A stretch of DNA of 5,039 bases from an uncultured Eubacteriales bacterium (lineage in GTDB: Bacteria; Bacillota; Clostridia; Peptostreptococcales; Anaerovoracaceae): the NCBI GenBank assembly GCA_902797405.1, contig CADBSP010000050.1:1-5039 (forward strand), written 5' to 3'. The notes beneath the pieces are model-generated. The model was not told the origin of the DNA, made no database searches, and worked only from the letters and a program-made list of their open reading frames with translations. The translations under genes and the position numbers were made by a program. This document shows, one piece after another, positions 4,945-5,039 of the stretch. Numbering within the stretch: position 1 is the first letter of the stretch; each line of letters starts with the position of its first letter.

Positions 4945-5039
4945 ATGGAAAACGTAAAAGTAATCATTTGGGGCCTCGGTGCAATGGGCGGCGGAATGGC
5001 TGACATGATCCTTCAGAAGAAGGGTATTGAAATCGTAGG
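4945..5039 (+). CDS. ord: N-terminus of probable 2,4-diaminopentanoate dehydrogenase, 3' truncated by window edge
   Basis: Only 31 complete codons are visible, beginning MENVKVIIWGLGAMGGGMAD. The GxGxxG nucleotide-binding motif (GLGAMG, 10-15) after a hydrophobic beta strand marks an N-terminal NAD(P)-binding Rossmann fold. The sequence VIIWGLGAMGGGMADMIL resembles my memory of the Clostridium sticklandii/Clostridioides difficile Ord N-terminus. Ord oxidatively deaminates 2,4-diaminopentanoate to 2-amino-4-oxopentanoate with reduction of NAD(P)+, in the oxidative branch of ornithine fermentation. The product is then cleaved by the OrtAB thiolase to acetyl-CoA and alanine. The sigma-54 promoter, palindromic activator sites and RocR-like activator immediately upstream fit an inducible amino-acid catabolic operon. 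Another dihydrodipicolinate-reductase-like or amino-acid dehydrogenase cannot be excluded from so short a piece. Confidence 0.78.
   Translation, partial: MENVKVIIWGLGAMGGGMADMILQKKGIEIV

Overview
The window reads as chromosomal DNA of an anaerobic, amino-acid-fermenting Firmicute (Clostridia/Eubacteriales). The grounds are moderately AT-rich sequence, purine-rich Shine-Dalgarno sites, a DUF348/G5 lipoprotein, a YycJ/WalJ-type metallo-beta-lactamase-fold protein, and an apparent ornithine-fermentation locus at the right edge. All genes are on the + strand. The taxon is an inference; no rRNA or other marker is present.

Left part (1-1715): the 3' end of a probable SGNH/DHHW (AlgX/DltD-like) cell-surface acyl-transfer protein overlaps by four bases (ATGA) the start of a G5-domain lipoprotein. 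The two are probably translationally coupled and belong to a cell-envelope operon that starts outside the window. Middle (1803-3063): a small ArsR-type winged-helix regulator is followed by a YycJ/WalJ-like MBL-fold protein. A strong hairpin with a T-rich tail follows that gene.

Right part (3124-5039) is the most informative. A 467-residue PAS/AAA+/Fis sigma-54 activator resembling RocR is followed by a 363-bp non-coding region and then the start of a gene whose N-terminus looks like 2,4-diaminopentanoate dehydrogenase (ord), an enzyme of the oxidative branch of ornithine fermentation. The non-coding region holds two tandem palindromes, an intrinsic terminator, an essentially perfect -24/-12 sigma-54 promoter, a leader with a small hairpin, and a good ribosome binding site.

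The palindrome core GCAAA-N4-TTTGC occurs three times: twice upstream of the sigma-54 promoter (centres 22 bp apart) and once over the -35 region of the activator's own promoter. The simplest model is that the activator senses an amino acid such as ornithine through its PAS domain, binds the two upstream sites to switch on ord, and limits its own synthesis through the third site. The activator's promoter lies so close to its ATG that the mRNA may be leaderless. The parts belong to known families; the circuit is read from sequence and has not been tested.
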